From the NCBI GenBank assembly GCA_040384265.1, contig JAZKJM010000004.1, forward strand, positions 202,418 to 266,417: a stretch of DNA of 64,000 nt. Direction: 5' to 3'. Source of the DNA: Pseudomonadota bacterium. GTDB taxonomy: Bacteria; Pseudomonadota; Alphaproteobacteria; Rickettsiales; UBA3002. Of this stretch, positions 35,726 to 44,163 are shown one piece after another (the first letter of the stretch is position 1; each line of letters opens with the position of its first letter). Both the position numbers and the translations under genes were made by a program. The notes below the pieces were generated by a model that was not told the DNA's origin, did not search any database, and saw nothing but the letters and a program-made list of their open reading frames with translations.

Positions 35726-36112
35726 TTACGACTTTGCTTTTAGCCATTTTTGCAACTCTCTTTTCGCTGCAGCCTGATCTTGTTCATAAAGCTCTTCTAC
35801 AGAAGGCGAAGCTGCGAGCATTGCCTCATAAGCATCTCCCTGACTCGCAAGTACGGCGTCAAAGTGGTCAATAGTTTTAGTAAATGATGGAACTTTTTCC
35901 GTAGACCACGTGTTTTTTAATTGCTGCCAACGCTCGGTGCCTTGATTGGCGAAATATTGTGATGCACCCCCATTGCGAAGCTCGCAATCAAGGCATCCCA
36001 ACTCATAAAGAAAGTTCTCTGCTTGAGTAAGTGAAGCTGGTGCTTCACGTTTTTCCATAACTTGCTGATATGAATTAAGAAACCAATCCTCTAATTCCCA
36101 ATCATCAGCCAT
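35726..36112 (-). CDS. DUF4375/DMP19-like protein
   Basis: The 128-residue protein contains ELRNGGASQYFANQGTERW, which resembles the N-G-G-F-x-Q-Y-F-x-N core of the DMP19 (DUF4375) family. Acidic and aromatic residues dominate the N-terminus (MADDWELEDWFLNSY). Family members include a DNA-mimic protein, and many others are uncharacterised. The ATG at 36112 has GAGG at normal spacing; an in-frame ATG at 36133 has none. It lies beside a tRNA gene. Confidence 0.6.
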   Translation of the reverse strand: MADDWELEDWFLNSYQQVMEKREAPASLTQAENFLYELGCLDCELRNGGASQYFANQGTERWQQLKNTWSTEKVPSFTKTIDHFDAVLASQGDAYEAMLAASPSVEELYEQDQAAAKRELQKWLKAKS

Positions 36113-36161
36113 CATTGCCTCGTAATTGTACAATTTTACAGCGACTTACTTGTTCGAACAA

Positions 36162-36249
36162 TGGCGGAAGCGGTGAGATTCGAACTCACGGAGGCTTGCA
36201 CCTCGCTAGTTTTCAAGACTAGTGCCTTAAACCACTCGGCCACACTTCC
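36162..36249 (-). tRNA. tRNA-Ser (anticodon TGA), CCA encoded
   Basis: On the minus strand the sequence starts GGAAGTGTGGCCGAGTGG, has the anticodon stem CTAGT/ACTAG around CTTGAAA, a long serine-type variable arm, TTCGAATC in the T-loop and ends CGCTTCCG plus an encoded CCA. The acceptor stem pairs fully apart from one G-T. It marks the right edge of the accessory segment. Confidence 0.95.
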
Positions 36250-36291
36250 GGTGGGTTGTGCATAGGATATTTGCGGCGGTGCGGCAACTGG

Positions 36292-36957
36292 CTATTTGCG
36301 GAGGGTTTTGTTGAGGGTGTAGGTGCCGACCACTTCGCCCTGGGCGAGGATGCGCTTGCTGGTGACGAGGCGCGCATAGGTGGCGGCGGCGCTGGTTTGG
36401 TTGCCGGGGGCATCCAGCGGTGCATCTGCGCCAAGGGCCATCACGATGAAGTGGTAATGATGGAGGCGCTTATCGTTCCACGGTGGGCAGGGGCCGCCAT
36501 AGCTGGTTTCGGTGGGGACGTATTTGTTGATACCCATATCGTTGAGCAGGGGCGTGCCGATGGCGGTATCGGTGGCGGCAAGGGCGCGCGTGGCGGCGGG
36601 AATGTTGATGCGCGCGAAATGGAAGAAATCCTTGCGCGGGGCATCGGCGGGGATGGTTTTTCCTTCCTTGCCGGCATCGGTGAAATCGGCCGGGACATCG
36701 GGATCCATGACGAAGATGGCGAAGGATTTGGTTTCCTTCGGCGCATCGCCCCACTGGATGGTGGGCTGGAGGTTTTTGCCATCCGTGCTGCGGCCGCGGG
36801 CAGTGGGCTTGCAGCGCACATTGGCTTCGGGCACGGGCTTGCCGGGGCGGATGCCATCGACCGTGACATCGAGCGGCACGGTGGCGGCGTGGGCGAGGGT
36901 GCTAAGGCCGAGGCTGAGGATGCAGGTGGCAGCGAGGCGGGGGAGGGACAGGATCAT
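36292..36957 (-). CDS. Secreted YbhB/PEBP-family protein
   Basis: The 221-residue protein starts with a signal peptide (about residues 1-24, ending AHA) and belongs to the phosphatidylethanolamine-binding protein family (Raf kinase inhibitor-like YbhB/YbcL). Motifs include NLQPTIQWGDAPKETKSFAIFVMDPDVP and YGGPCPPWNDKRLHHYHFIVMAL. Bacterial members are periplasmic or cytoplasmic with unknown ligand. It is a single gene after the tRNA. Confidence 0.88.
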   Translation of the reverse strand: MILSLPRLAATCILSLGLSTLAHAATVPLDVTVDGIRPGKPVPEANVRCKPTARGRSTDGKNLQPTIQWGDAPKETKSFAIFVMDPDVPADFTDAGKEGKTIPADAPRKDFFHFARINIPAATRALAATDTAIGTPLLNDMGINKYVPTETSYGGPCPPWNDKRLHHYHFIVMALGADAPLDAPGNQTSAAATYARLVTSKRILAQGEVVGTYTLNKTLRK

Positions 36958-37020
36958 GCGGCGCTCCAGGGGATGGCGTGGGTGATACGCCTGAGGCCAT
37001 AGCCTATCGCTGGCGGTGCG

Positions 37021-37368
37021 TCATCGGTTTTTTGTGGCGCGGCTGGTGGCCGGTGGGCGGATGAGTGCGCGCAGCAGCTCGGCAGCGTCGTCGGCTGGGC
37101 CGAACAGATGGTGGTTGATGAATTGATCCTTGGCCGATTCGTGAAAATTCATATCGACCGCCCAGTGCACCATGTCTTCGCGCGCGGTGCTGAGGATGCG
37201 CGCGGCGGTGCCAAGGCCGCTGGTTTGGGCATGCGCCATGAGCAGGCCAAGGCCGCGAATGAGGGGGGCGATGGCATCATCCGGGCTGGTGGCGCGCGGC
37301 AGGGGGCGTCGCTTGGCTTTTAACGGTTGCAGGCGTTTGCTGGTGGCGCGCTTGATGTGTTGTTCCAT
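37021..37368 (-). CDS. Unknown basic 115-residue protein
   Basis: The protein begins with a Lys/Arg-rich stretch (MEQHIKRATSKRLQPLKAKRR) and then has helical, hydrophobic segments (LIRGLGLLMAHAQTSGLGTAARILSTA). No family is recognised. It is divergent from the type I substrate gene and close to its CtrA-controlled promoter region. Confidence 0.5.
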   Translation of the reverse strand: MEQHIKRATSKRLQPLKAKRRPLPRATSPDDAIAPLIRGLGLLMAHAQTSGLGTAARILSTAREDMVHWAVDMNFHESAKDQFINHHLFGPADDAAELLRALIRPPATSRATKNR

Positions 37369-37534
37369 GTGCGAGTGCCCCCGATGGTTGAGTGGTTGAA
37401 AGTGCTGCTATTGCTTGCTTTATTACTTCTTTCGGGGGCGCAAGGTCAAGATAAATACACCAATTAGTTGCATCATTGGGCGCAACGTGTGGTTGATATG
37501 GCACAGGGAATGGCTTCGGGTATTTTAGCGTCTG

Positions 37535-37550
37535 TTAAGGATATATTAAC
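37535..37550 (+). promoter_or_regulatory. CtrA-binding box upstream of the exported repeat protein
   Basis: TTAA, seven bases (ggatata), TTAAC: an exact CtrA consensus, 48 bp before the ATG at 37598. The same box appears before the ankyrin gene at 979. It suggests that CtrA, and so cell-cycle or lifestyle signals, controls expression of the type I secretion locus. Confidence 0.65.
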
Positions 37551-37597
37551 CTTATGGGAGTTTAATCACATTAATTAATCAACCAAAGGGAGTGTTT

Positions 37598-40177
37598 ATG
37601 GCGACCATGTTTTTTGCAGGGATACCACTGGAAGGCAGCGGCAGCCGCCCGCTCGAAGCCGATTTATATGGTGCCGAGCAACAGGGGGTCGATGCGGAGA
37701 ATATCTCGGCGACGGGCAACCTGAATATCGGCAATGTGATCAACTATGATGCGCATGTCCAACGCTATCTCACTGGCGCAGCGGTGGGGGGCAACCATGC
37801 CGACGCATCATTGGCAAGCACGCCCGATACGACGAGCGGCCTCATCACCTCGCCGGATGGGGGCCGTGCGCGCACGGTGAATTACGATGGTGACAGCGCG
37901 ATCACCAACAACGCAGCGGCGGCGAACGATGCCGCGCCGCAAAACCCGCAACTTGCGGCGCCGCGTGGGCCGGATGCCCCCGCAAGCCCCAGCGCGCTGC
38001 CCGCAGCGGATGCGCCGGTGACGGAAAGCACGGGCGGTGGTGACTCGTCGAGCACGATCAACAACTATGCAAGCGATAGCGCCAGCAGTAGCAGCACCAG
38101 CGACAGCCACGACGTTACGAATAGCAATAACACCAATAACTATTCGAATAACGTGGTCACGATCAGCAACAGCGAGCAGAATTATACGGTGAATAATTAT
38201 TACAACGATTCGCATAACAGCCTTATCTCGATTGGCGATATTACGCTGATTAATAATAGCGGTGGCGGCTCGACGACGAATAATTTCCTGAACCTCGACC
38301 TCACCATCCTGAACACGGTCACGACGCAGACGATCACGAATATTTTTGGCAATGGCGGCGGCGACTCGCCGTGTGGCCTTGATGTCTGCGCGCTGATTCA
38401 GAATACATTGCAGCAGGTGACGACCGTGCTGGGCGGCGGTGGCGATGGGCTGCAGCTGGTGGCGATTATCGAGAATGCGCTGGGGCAGGTGACGACGCTG
38501 CTTGACCTGCATGGTGGCAATGGCCTGCTGGCGACGTTGGTCACGCAGCTGGGCGATACGCTGCATGACGTGGGCGATTTGCTCAGTGGTGGCGGTGACC
38601 TCAACGTGACGCAGCTGCTTGGCACGGTGACGACGCCGCTTTCGGATGTGGTGTCGCAGCTGGTGGCGGGCGGCGCGGAACAGACGCTGGCGGCCGTGGT
38701 GAGCGAGCTGAACAGCACGCTGGCGCAGCTGGGCGAGGGAATTGGCGAAGCGCTGCCCAGTGAGGTGACGCAGCTGGTTGGTCATGCGCTCGACCAGGTG
38801 ACGGCGATTGTTGGCGGTGATACGGGGGCGCTGCTGACGGCGCTGAATGGGATTGGCGACCTTGTGGGCGGCTTGCCGCCGGGCAACGGTGTGCCGCTGC
38901 CGGCGTTGCCGGATGTGGTGGGCGTGATCGGCCAGGCACCAGCGGCGATTGGGATGGAAGTGCAATCGCTACTGAACGCGGTGGGCGGCGGATTGCCAGG
39001 GTTGCCAGGTCTTCCCGATATTGGTGGGGTGCCTGGCGGCATTGGCCTGCCACCGTTGCCGGATGTGACGGCGCTGCTAACGCAAGTGCCGCCGGCACTG
39101 GTGGGTGAGGCGCAGGTAGTAGTAAATATGGTGACAGGCGGTGTGCCGCCGCTGCCCGATGTGCTGGGGGCGGTGGGTAGCGTGCCGCTGCCAGCCTTGC
39201 CGGATGTGGCGGGCATGCTTTCGCACATTCCGCCAGCGGTTGTCGGTGAGATTCAGTCGGTGCTGAACGGGGTGACGGGGCAATTGCCTGCGCTGCCAGA
39301 TGTGGCTGGCACGCTGACGCCGGTGCTGGCAGCGGTTGGTGGCGAGGTGCAATCGATCATCGGTGGGGTGGAAGGCGTCGCGGCGCAGATTCCATCGGCG
39401 CTCACAGGCGAAGTGCAATCGGTGATTGGTGGAGTGGAGGGTGTGGTTGCACAAATTCCGTCGGCGCTGGTGGGCGAGGTGCATTCGGTGCTGGGCGGGT
39501 TGGAGGGCACGGTGGCGGCGTTGCCGGTGCAGGCGATGCTCGATGCGGTGGGCGGCACGGTCGCCAGTGTGGCGACGCCGTTGGTCGATACGTTGAGCAA
39601 CGCATTGCATGGCCATCCGCTGCTGGATGCGAATGCAAACCTGCTCTCGCCCGCATTGGCACCGGCGGATGACCATGCGCTGATTAATGCCGACCTGTCG
39701 CTGCTCAGCCCGGCGGGCGATGCATCGCCGCATGCGGCGGGGATTGGCTTGCTGGATGTGAGTGGCACGATTCTTTCTGACCCCACGAGTGGTGGCAGCG
39801 CGCATGACGGTATTTCCATCAGCCTGAATGCAAACACGGTGACGGATCTGCTGCTGCCGCAGAATGCGCTGCCGGTGGTGTCGTATGATATTCCGCTGCC
39901 AAACCTTGTACAGGCGGTGCCGCTGGCATCAACCGTGTTCGATACGGTGGCGCAGGCGAGCAATGATGTGCATGGTGCGGCCAGCCAGCTGCTTGACCCG
40001 CTGGTACATCTCTCCGTGTTGGCGGATGCAGGCCACGCGGTGGCGGCGGTGGATGCGGGCGTGCTGTTTGGCGGCAGCCAGGCGGCAGTCGGCGGCCATG
40101 CGGAAGCGCCGCCCGCCGCCGCGCCGGTGCTGCATATCGAGCATCTCGCCAATGCGTTCCTTGGCCATCACGCGTAG
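37598..40177 (+). CDS. Large repetitive protein, probable type I secretion substrate
   Basis: The 859-residue protein has no N-terminal signal peptide. Residues about 85-150 are Pro/Ala-rich, about 150-250 are Ser/Asn-rich (SNNTNNYSNN, NNYYNDSHNS), then Gly-rich (LGGGGDG) up to about 430. Residues about 428-650 are a repeat array with the patterns PALPDV-x-G, IP-x-AL-x-GEVQSV and GGVEGV. Only two cysteines are present (SPCGLDVCA). The C-terminus (HIEHLANAFLGHHA) ends amphipathically like an uncleaved type I signal. RTX nonapeptides were not found. Two ABC exporter genes and an HlyD adaptor follow at once. An adhesin or matrix function is a guess. Confidence 0.7.
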   Translation: MATMFFAGIPLEGSGSRPLEADLYGAEQQGVDAENISATGNLNIGNVINYDAHVQRYLTGAAVGGNHADASLASTPDTTSGLITSPDGGRARTVNYDGDSAITNNAAAANDAAPQNPQLAAPRGPDAPASPSALPAADAPVTESTGGGDSSSTINNYASDSASSSSTSDSHDVTNSNNTNNYSNNVVTISNSEQNYTVNNYYNDSHNSLISIGDITLINNSGGGSTTNNFLNLDLTILNTVTTQTITNIFGNGGGDSPCGLDVCALIQNTLQQVTTVLGGGGDGLQLVAIIENALGQVTTLLDLHGGNGLLATLVTQLGDTLHDVGDLLSGGGDLNVTQLLGTVTTPLSDVVSQLVAGGAEQTLAAVVSELNSTLAQLGEGIGEALPSEVTQLVGHALDQVTAIVGGDTGALLTALNGIGDLVGGLPPGNGVPLPALPDVVGVIGQAPAAIGMEVQSLLNAVGGGLPGLPGLPDIGGVPGGIGLPPLPDVTALLTQVPPALVGEAQVVVNMVTGGVPPLPDVLGAVGSVPLPALPDVAGMLSHIPPAVVGEIQSVLNGVTGQLPALPDVAGTLTPVLAAVGGEVQSIIGGVEGVAAQIPSALTGEVQSVIGGVEGVVAQIPSALVGEVHSVLGGLEGTVAALPVQAMLDAVGGTVASVATPLVDTLSNALHGHPLLDANANLLSPALAPADDHALINADLSLLSPAGDASPHAAGIGLLDVSGTILSDPTSGGSAHDGISISLNANTVTDLLLPQNALPVVSYDIPLPNLVQAVPLASTVFDTVAQASNDVHGAASQLLDPLVHLSVLADAGHAVAAVDAGVLFGGSQAAVGGHAEAPPAAAPVLHIEHLANAFLGHHA
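39344..39541 (+). repeat. In-frame 66-bp tandem repeats in the exported protein
   Basis: Three 22-codon units begin at gag/gaa-gtg-ca[ag]/t positions 39344, 39410 and 39476, exactly 66 bp apart. They encode the unit starting EVQSIIGGVEGVAAQIPSAL with small changes (EVQSV, EVHSV). High DNA identity between units 1 and 2 suggests recent duplication. Longer imperfect repeats of about 40 codons precede them. Confidence 0.8.
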
Positions 40178-40204
40178 GTTCCCCTCCCTGCGACCGTGAC
40201 CGAA

Positions 40205-40239
40205 ATCCCACGTAGTGGCGAATAGTCGCTACGTGGGAT
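40205..40239 (+). terminator. Hairpin between the substrate gene and the first exporter gene
   Basis: atcccacgtag (40205-40215) and ctacgtgggat (40229-40239) form an 11-bp stem with a 13-base loop that can pair further. No T-run follows, so it may attenuate or stabilise the message, giving more substrate than exporter. Confidence 0.5.
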
Positions 40240-40311
40240 GGGTTGTATCCGATTAGCGATTGCAACCAATGGGTGTGTAATTATAATAATTGGGAAACCA
40301 ATGGGATTCCT

Positions 40312-41997
40312 ATGCTCGGTCAAAACACATTCATCCACCCGCGCCATCTTGGCTTATTACTGGCGTCCTCGCTGGCGGTGAACACGCTGGCATTGGCGTT
40401 GCCGCTGATGACGATGCAGATCTATGATCGCGTGCTCTCCAACCGGGCGGAAGATACGCTGCTGGTGCTTTCGGTCGGGGTGATGATTGCGGCCTGTGTG
40501 GAATGCACGCTGCGCATTTGCCGCAGCATGATGGTGGGGCTTAACGGCGCGCATTTCGAGCATGATGCGGCGGTGCGCGCGCTTGGGAAGGTGTTGGAGG
40601 CGGAGCCGCGCGCCATCGGCTCCACAACGCCTTCGGTGATTGCGCAGGACATTGGAGCCGCCGCACGGCTCAAGGATTATTTCGGTGGGCAGATGATGGT
40701 GACGCTGCTGATCGACTCGCCGTTTATTATCGTATTTTTGGCGTTGGAGGCCTATCTCGCCGGGTGGCTGGTGGTGGTGCCATGCGCGGTGCTGGCGCTG
40801 TTTTTGCTGATGTCATGGCACCAGGGCGTGCAGGTGCGCGAACTGATCGACGCGCGCGAGAACCATGACGATGCGCGCTACAGTTTTATCACCCAGGCAC
40901 TGCAAGTGGTGCACACGATCAAGACCTTCTGCCTTGAGGCATCGATGGCGCGGCGCTTCGAGGAAGTGCAGCGTGAAAGCGGCCAGACTAATTATGCGCT
41001 GGCCTGCAAGCATGGGCAGGCGGGCTCGCTCAGCTACGGGTTTTCGCAAGCGATGACGGTGGCGGTGATCTGCGCCGGCGCGCCGCAGGTGATGCATGGG
41101 CATATCACGGTGGGGACGCTGATTGCCTGCGTGCTGCTGTCCGGACAGGTGATGCAGCCGCTGCAGCGCGGGCTGGCGATGTGGATCCGCTTTCAGGATA
41201 TTGCGCTCGCCAAAGAGCGGCTGACGGGGCTGATGGAACTGCCGCCACGGCCGTTTTTGCTGCCTGAGAAAATGGCTGCCAACCATGGCGCGCTGCGGCT
41301 CGACAAGGTGCGCTTCAGCTATGCCGACGGGGTGCCGGTGCTGGATGGGGCGAGCCTTGCCGTGGCGCCGGGGGACATGGTCGGCATCACCGGCGCATCC
41401 GGCAGCGGCAAGACGACGCTGCTGGAATTGATGGCCGGCATCGCGATGCCCGATCGTGGATCGGTGACGCTTTCGGGCATGGCGGTGGCGGGCATTCCGA
41501 TGGCGGAGCGCGACCGCTATATCGCCCATCTGTCGATGAGTGGGCTGATCCTGCGCGGCAGCATTATGGATAACCTCACCGGCTTCCGCCCGGAATTGCG
41601 GGCGCAGGCGCGCCATGTCGCCGACCAGCTGGGGATTGAAGACGCGGTGGCGCTGCTGCCTGCGGGCTATGACACGCCGCTCGAAGGCCACACGACGGAT
41701 GTGGTGTCACCGGGGCTGAAGCAGCGCATCAGCATTGCGCGGGCGCTGCTGCACAAGCCGCGGTTGATCCTGTTCGAGAATGCCGATCATGGGATGGACC
41801 ATGATAGCTACAGCCGTATTTTTGCGCTGCTGGCGCGCCTTAAAGGCAAGGCGACGATGGTGGTGGTGTCGGAGGATCGCAATATTTTGAGCCTGGTCGA
41901 TCATATTTACGACCTGCGCCACGGGCAGCTGACGGCGATGAGCATGCCATCCATGCTGGTCAACGATCGCCGGATTGTCAGGGGAGCCAGCGCATGA
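40312..41997 (+). CDS. ABC exporter subunit with degenerate ATPase motifs (type I secretion)
   Basis: The 561-residue protein has a six-helix transmembrane domain (about 15-300) and a nucleotide-binding domain (about 325-550). Walker A is intact (GASGSGKT, Lys367). The signature LSGGQ is changed to VSPGLKQR (466-471). Walker B ends FEN at 488-490 instead of the usual DE pair, and the H-loop histidine is Glu521. It therefore has no catalytic glutamate of its own. The next gene supplies a second subunit, so a heterodimer is likely. The start at 40312 gives a normal N-terminus. Closest in layout to PrtD/RsaD-type exporters. Confidence 0.85.
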   Translation: MLGQNTFIHPRHLGLLLASSLAVNTLALALPLMTMQIYDRVLSNRAEDTLLVLSVGVMIAACVECTLRICRSMMVGLNGAHFEHDAAVRALGKVLEAEPRAIGSTTPSVIAQDIGAAARLKDYFGGQMMVTLLIDSPFIIVFLALEAYLAGWLVVVPCAVLALFLLMSWHQGVQVRELIDARENHDDARYSFITQALQVVHTIKTFCLEASMARRFEEVQRESGQTNYALACKHGQAGSLSYGFSQAMTVAVICAGAPQVMHGHITVGTLIACVLLSGQVMQPLQRGLAMWIRFQDIALAKERLTGLMELPPRPFLLPEKMAANHGALRLDKVRFSYADGVPVLDGASLAVAPGDMVGITGASGSGKTTLLELMAGIAMPDRGSVTLSGMAVAGIPMAERDRYIAHLSMSGLILRGSIMDNLTGFRPELRAQARHVADQLGIEDAVALLPAGYDTPLEGHTTDVVSPGLKQRISIARALLHKPRLILFENADHGMDHDSYSRIFALLARLKGKATMVVVSEDRNILSLVDHIYDLRHGQLTAMSMPSMLVNDRRIVRGASA

Positions 41998-44147
41998 ACG
42001 CGGATGTCTGTGCCAATGCATTTGGGCAATCGGGGAAATGGCTGTGCCAGCTGGGGCTGCACGGCATGCTGCGCTGGCAGCACGGCAATAATAACTATGG
42101 GCTGCTGCTGCCGGTGCTGCTGGAGCTGAACGGCTGGCAGGGCGATATTTTATCGCTGTCGGATGCGTTGCCCTGCACCGCGCGCGAGATCGGTGTGCAG
42201 GATGTGCTGGCGGTGATGACGGCGCTGGGCTACCGCGTGCGGCGCGAGCGCATCCACACCCAAAACCTCAAGCCCGAAGACCTGCCGGGGCTGTTTATCC
42301 CGGCGGGCAAACAGGCGCGGCGCGAGGGGCTGGTGATCCGCGAAATCGGCGCCTATGGCATGGTGTGGCATGATGGGCGCGAGCAGGAGCGCGGTGTGTT
42401 GCCGCCGCAGGAAGGCGCGTTCTACCGTTTCGAGCGGCTGAGCGTGGGCGAAGCCAACGAGGAGCAGCTAGGCTGGTTGCAGCAAATGGGTGAGCGCTTC
42501 AAACCGCTGATGTGGTATGCGGCGGGCTTAAGCCTGGTGATGCATGTATTCACCCTCGCCATGCCGCTGTTTTCGATGGCGGTGTATGACCGCGTGATCG
42601 CGGCGCATTCGCTTTCGACGCTGCCGCTGCTGGTGATTGGTGTGGTCTTGGCGCTTTTGGTCGAACATATGATCCGCTGGATGCGGGTGCGGATTGCGGG
42701 CTGGATCGGCTCGCGCGCGGGGTTGCTTGCCAGCGCGGCGATGTTCGAGCGGTTATTGTTTTTACCGGCCTCGATCATCGAGCAGGCGTCGATTTCGTCG
42801 CAGCTGGCGCGCATTCGGGCGTTTGAATCGATCCGCGATTTTATCACCGGGCCGGTGTTTCTGACCATCCTCGAAATTCCGTTTTTGTTTGTGCTGATTG
42901 GCATTATCGCGCTGCTGGCGGGGCCGGTGGCGTTTGTTTCCATCGTCATCATGGCGGTGCAGGCGGTGATGCTGCTGGTGCTGCGCGCGCGCTGGAAACG
43001 GCTGGGCCGCGAGACGGCGCACGCCTCGGCGCAGCGGCAGCAAATTCTCATGGATACGATTGAAAACAGCAAGGCGATGTATGCGGCGGGCCTCAGCGCG
43101 CGAATGCTGCAGCGCTTCAAAGCGGTGAGCTGGCAGGCGGCGAAATCCAATTACCGCTTCGGTCTGAATGCGGCGGTGGTGCAGCATTGCGCGGGGCTGG
43201 TGACAGTCATTGCGGGCGTGGCAACCATTGGCATGAGCCTTAGCCGCATCTGGGATGGGCAGATGACCGGCGGGGCGATGGTGGCGACGATGATTATCAC
43301 CTGGCGGGTGCTGTATCCGCTGCAGGCGCTGTGCGGGGTGATGCCGCAGCTGGAGCAGATCATCGCGGCGCTGAAGCAGGTGTCGCAGCTGATGTCGTTT
43401 ACGCCCGAATCGCACGCGGCGAATGTGGTGCTGGCGGAGCATAAACTGCAGGGAAAAATCAGCATCCAGAATCTTGGGCTGCGTTATGGGCGCAAGAGCG
43501 ACCCGGTATTTATGGGGCTGAATTGCGAGATTGAGATTGGCGAAATTGTCGCGGTGCATGGTGGCAATGGCTCGGGCAAATCGAGCGTGCTGCGCTTGTT
43601 GCTCGGGCTCTATGCGCCGGCGATGGGCAGCATTCGGCTGGATGGGGTGGACCATCGCCAGTTCGACCCGCGCTCGCTGCGCCGCCAGATCAGCTATTTG
43701 CCGCAAGCGCCGGAACTGCTGCCGGGCACGATTGCCGATAATCTGCGCGTGCATGATTTGCTGGCGGACGATTACCAGCTGCGCCAGGCGCTGCTATGGG
43801 CGGATGCGTGGGAGATGGTGGAGCAACTGCCCGCCGGGCTCGATACGCGCCTTGGCGAGGGCGGCTATATTCCATCGAGCGGGCTGGCGGCACGGCTGTG
43901 TTTGGCGCGGCTGTACCTCAGCGAGAGCCAGGTGATTTTATGCGATGAGCTGGCGAGCCAGCTGCTCAATAGCTCCACCGGTGAGCGGTTCCGCCATTTC
44001 CTCAATGAATGCCGCGGCAAACGCACGGTGCTGTTTGTTACCCACCGCGAGGACTGGCTGCACTATGCCGACAAGGTGATTTACCTGCAGGCGGATGCGC
44101 GGCCGGTGGTGGCGCGGCCCGAACGCTGGGTAGAAAAAGTGGCATGA
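41994..44147 (+). CDS. ABC exporter subunit with C39-like N-terminal domain
   Basis: The 717-residue protein has an N-terminal segment of about 140 residues resembling the degenerate peptidase-like domain of RTX exporters (no catalytic cysteine motif seen), a transmembrane domain (about 170-450) and an ATPase domain. Here Walker A (GGNGSGKSS, Lys529), Walker B (CDE, Asp651-Glu652) and the H-loop (VTHR, His684) are intact, but the signature reads IPSSGLAAR (626-633). Paired with the previous subunit, only one of the two composite sites keeps its catalytic residues. The four-base overlap with the gene before it supports a 1:1 complex. Confidence 0.87.
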   Translation: MNADVCANAFGQSGKWLCQLGLHGMLRWQHGNNNYGLLLPVLLELNGWQGDILSLSDALPCTAREIGVQDVLAVMTALGYRVRRERIHTQNLKPEDLPGLFIPAGKQARREGLVIREIGAYGMVWHDGREQERGVLPPQEGAFYRFERLSVGEANEEQLGWLQQMGERFKPLMWYAAGLSLVMHVFTLAMPLFSMAVYDRVIAAHSLSTLPLLVIGVVLALLVEHMIRWMRVRIAGWIGSRAGLLASAAMFERLLFLPASIIEQASISSQLARIRAFESIRDFITGPVFLTILEIPFLFVLIGIIALLAGPVAFVSIVIMAVQAVMLLVLRARWKRLGRETAHASAQRQQILMDTIENSKAMYAAGLSARMLQRFKAVSWQAAKSNYRFGLNAAVVQHCAGLVTVIAGVATIGMSLSRIWDGQMTGGAMVATMIITWRVLYPLQALCGVMPQLEQIIAALKQVSQLMSFTPESHAANVVLAEHKLQGKISIQNLGLRYGRKSDPVFMGLNCEIEIGEIVAVHGGNGSGKSSVLRLLLGLYAPAMGSIRLDGVDHRQFDPRSLRRQISYLPQAPELLPGTIADNLRVHDLLADDYQLRQALLWADAWEMVEQLPAGLDTRLGEGGYIPSSGLAARLCLARLYLSESQVILCDELASQLLNSSTGERFRHFLNECRGKRTVLFVTHREDWLHYADKVIYLQADARPVVARPERWVEKVA

Positions 44148-44163
44148 TGCTGAGGAGAAACGC

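Noticed and set aside
30748..36249. Prophage or integrative element next to tRNA-Ser
   Set aside because: No integrase, phage structural gene or repeated tRNA end (att site) was seen in the segment.
37808..38965. A 385-residue Arg/His-rich frame opposite the exported repeat protein
   Set aside because: The plus-strand gene has a ribosome site, CtrA box and coherent repeats; the antisense frame has only an Arg-rich shadow composition.
37598..40177. RTX toxin or haemolysin
   Set aside because: No GGxGxDxUx nonapeptides or RTX acylation genes were found, so I call it only a probable type I substrate.
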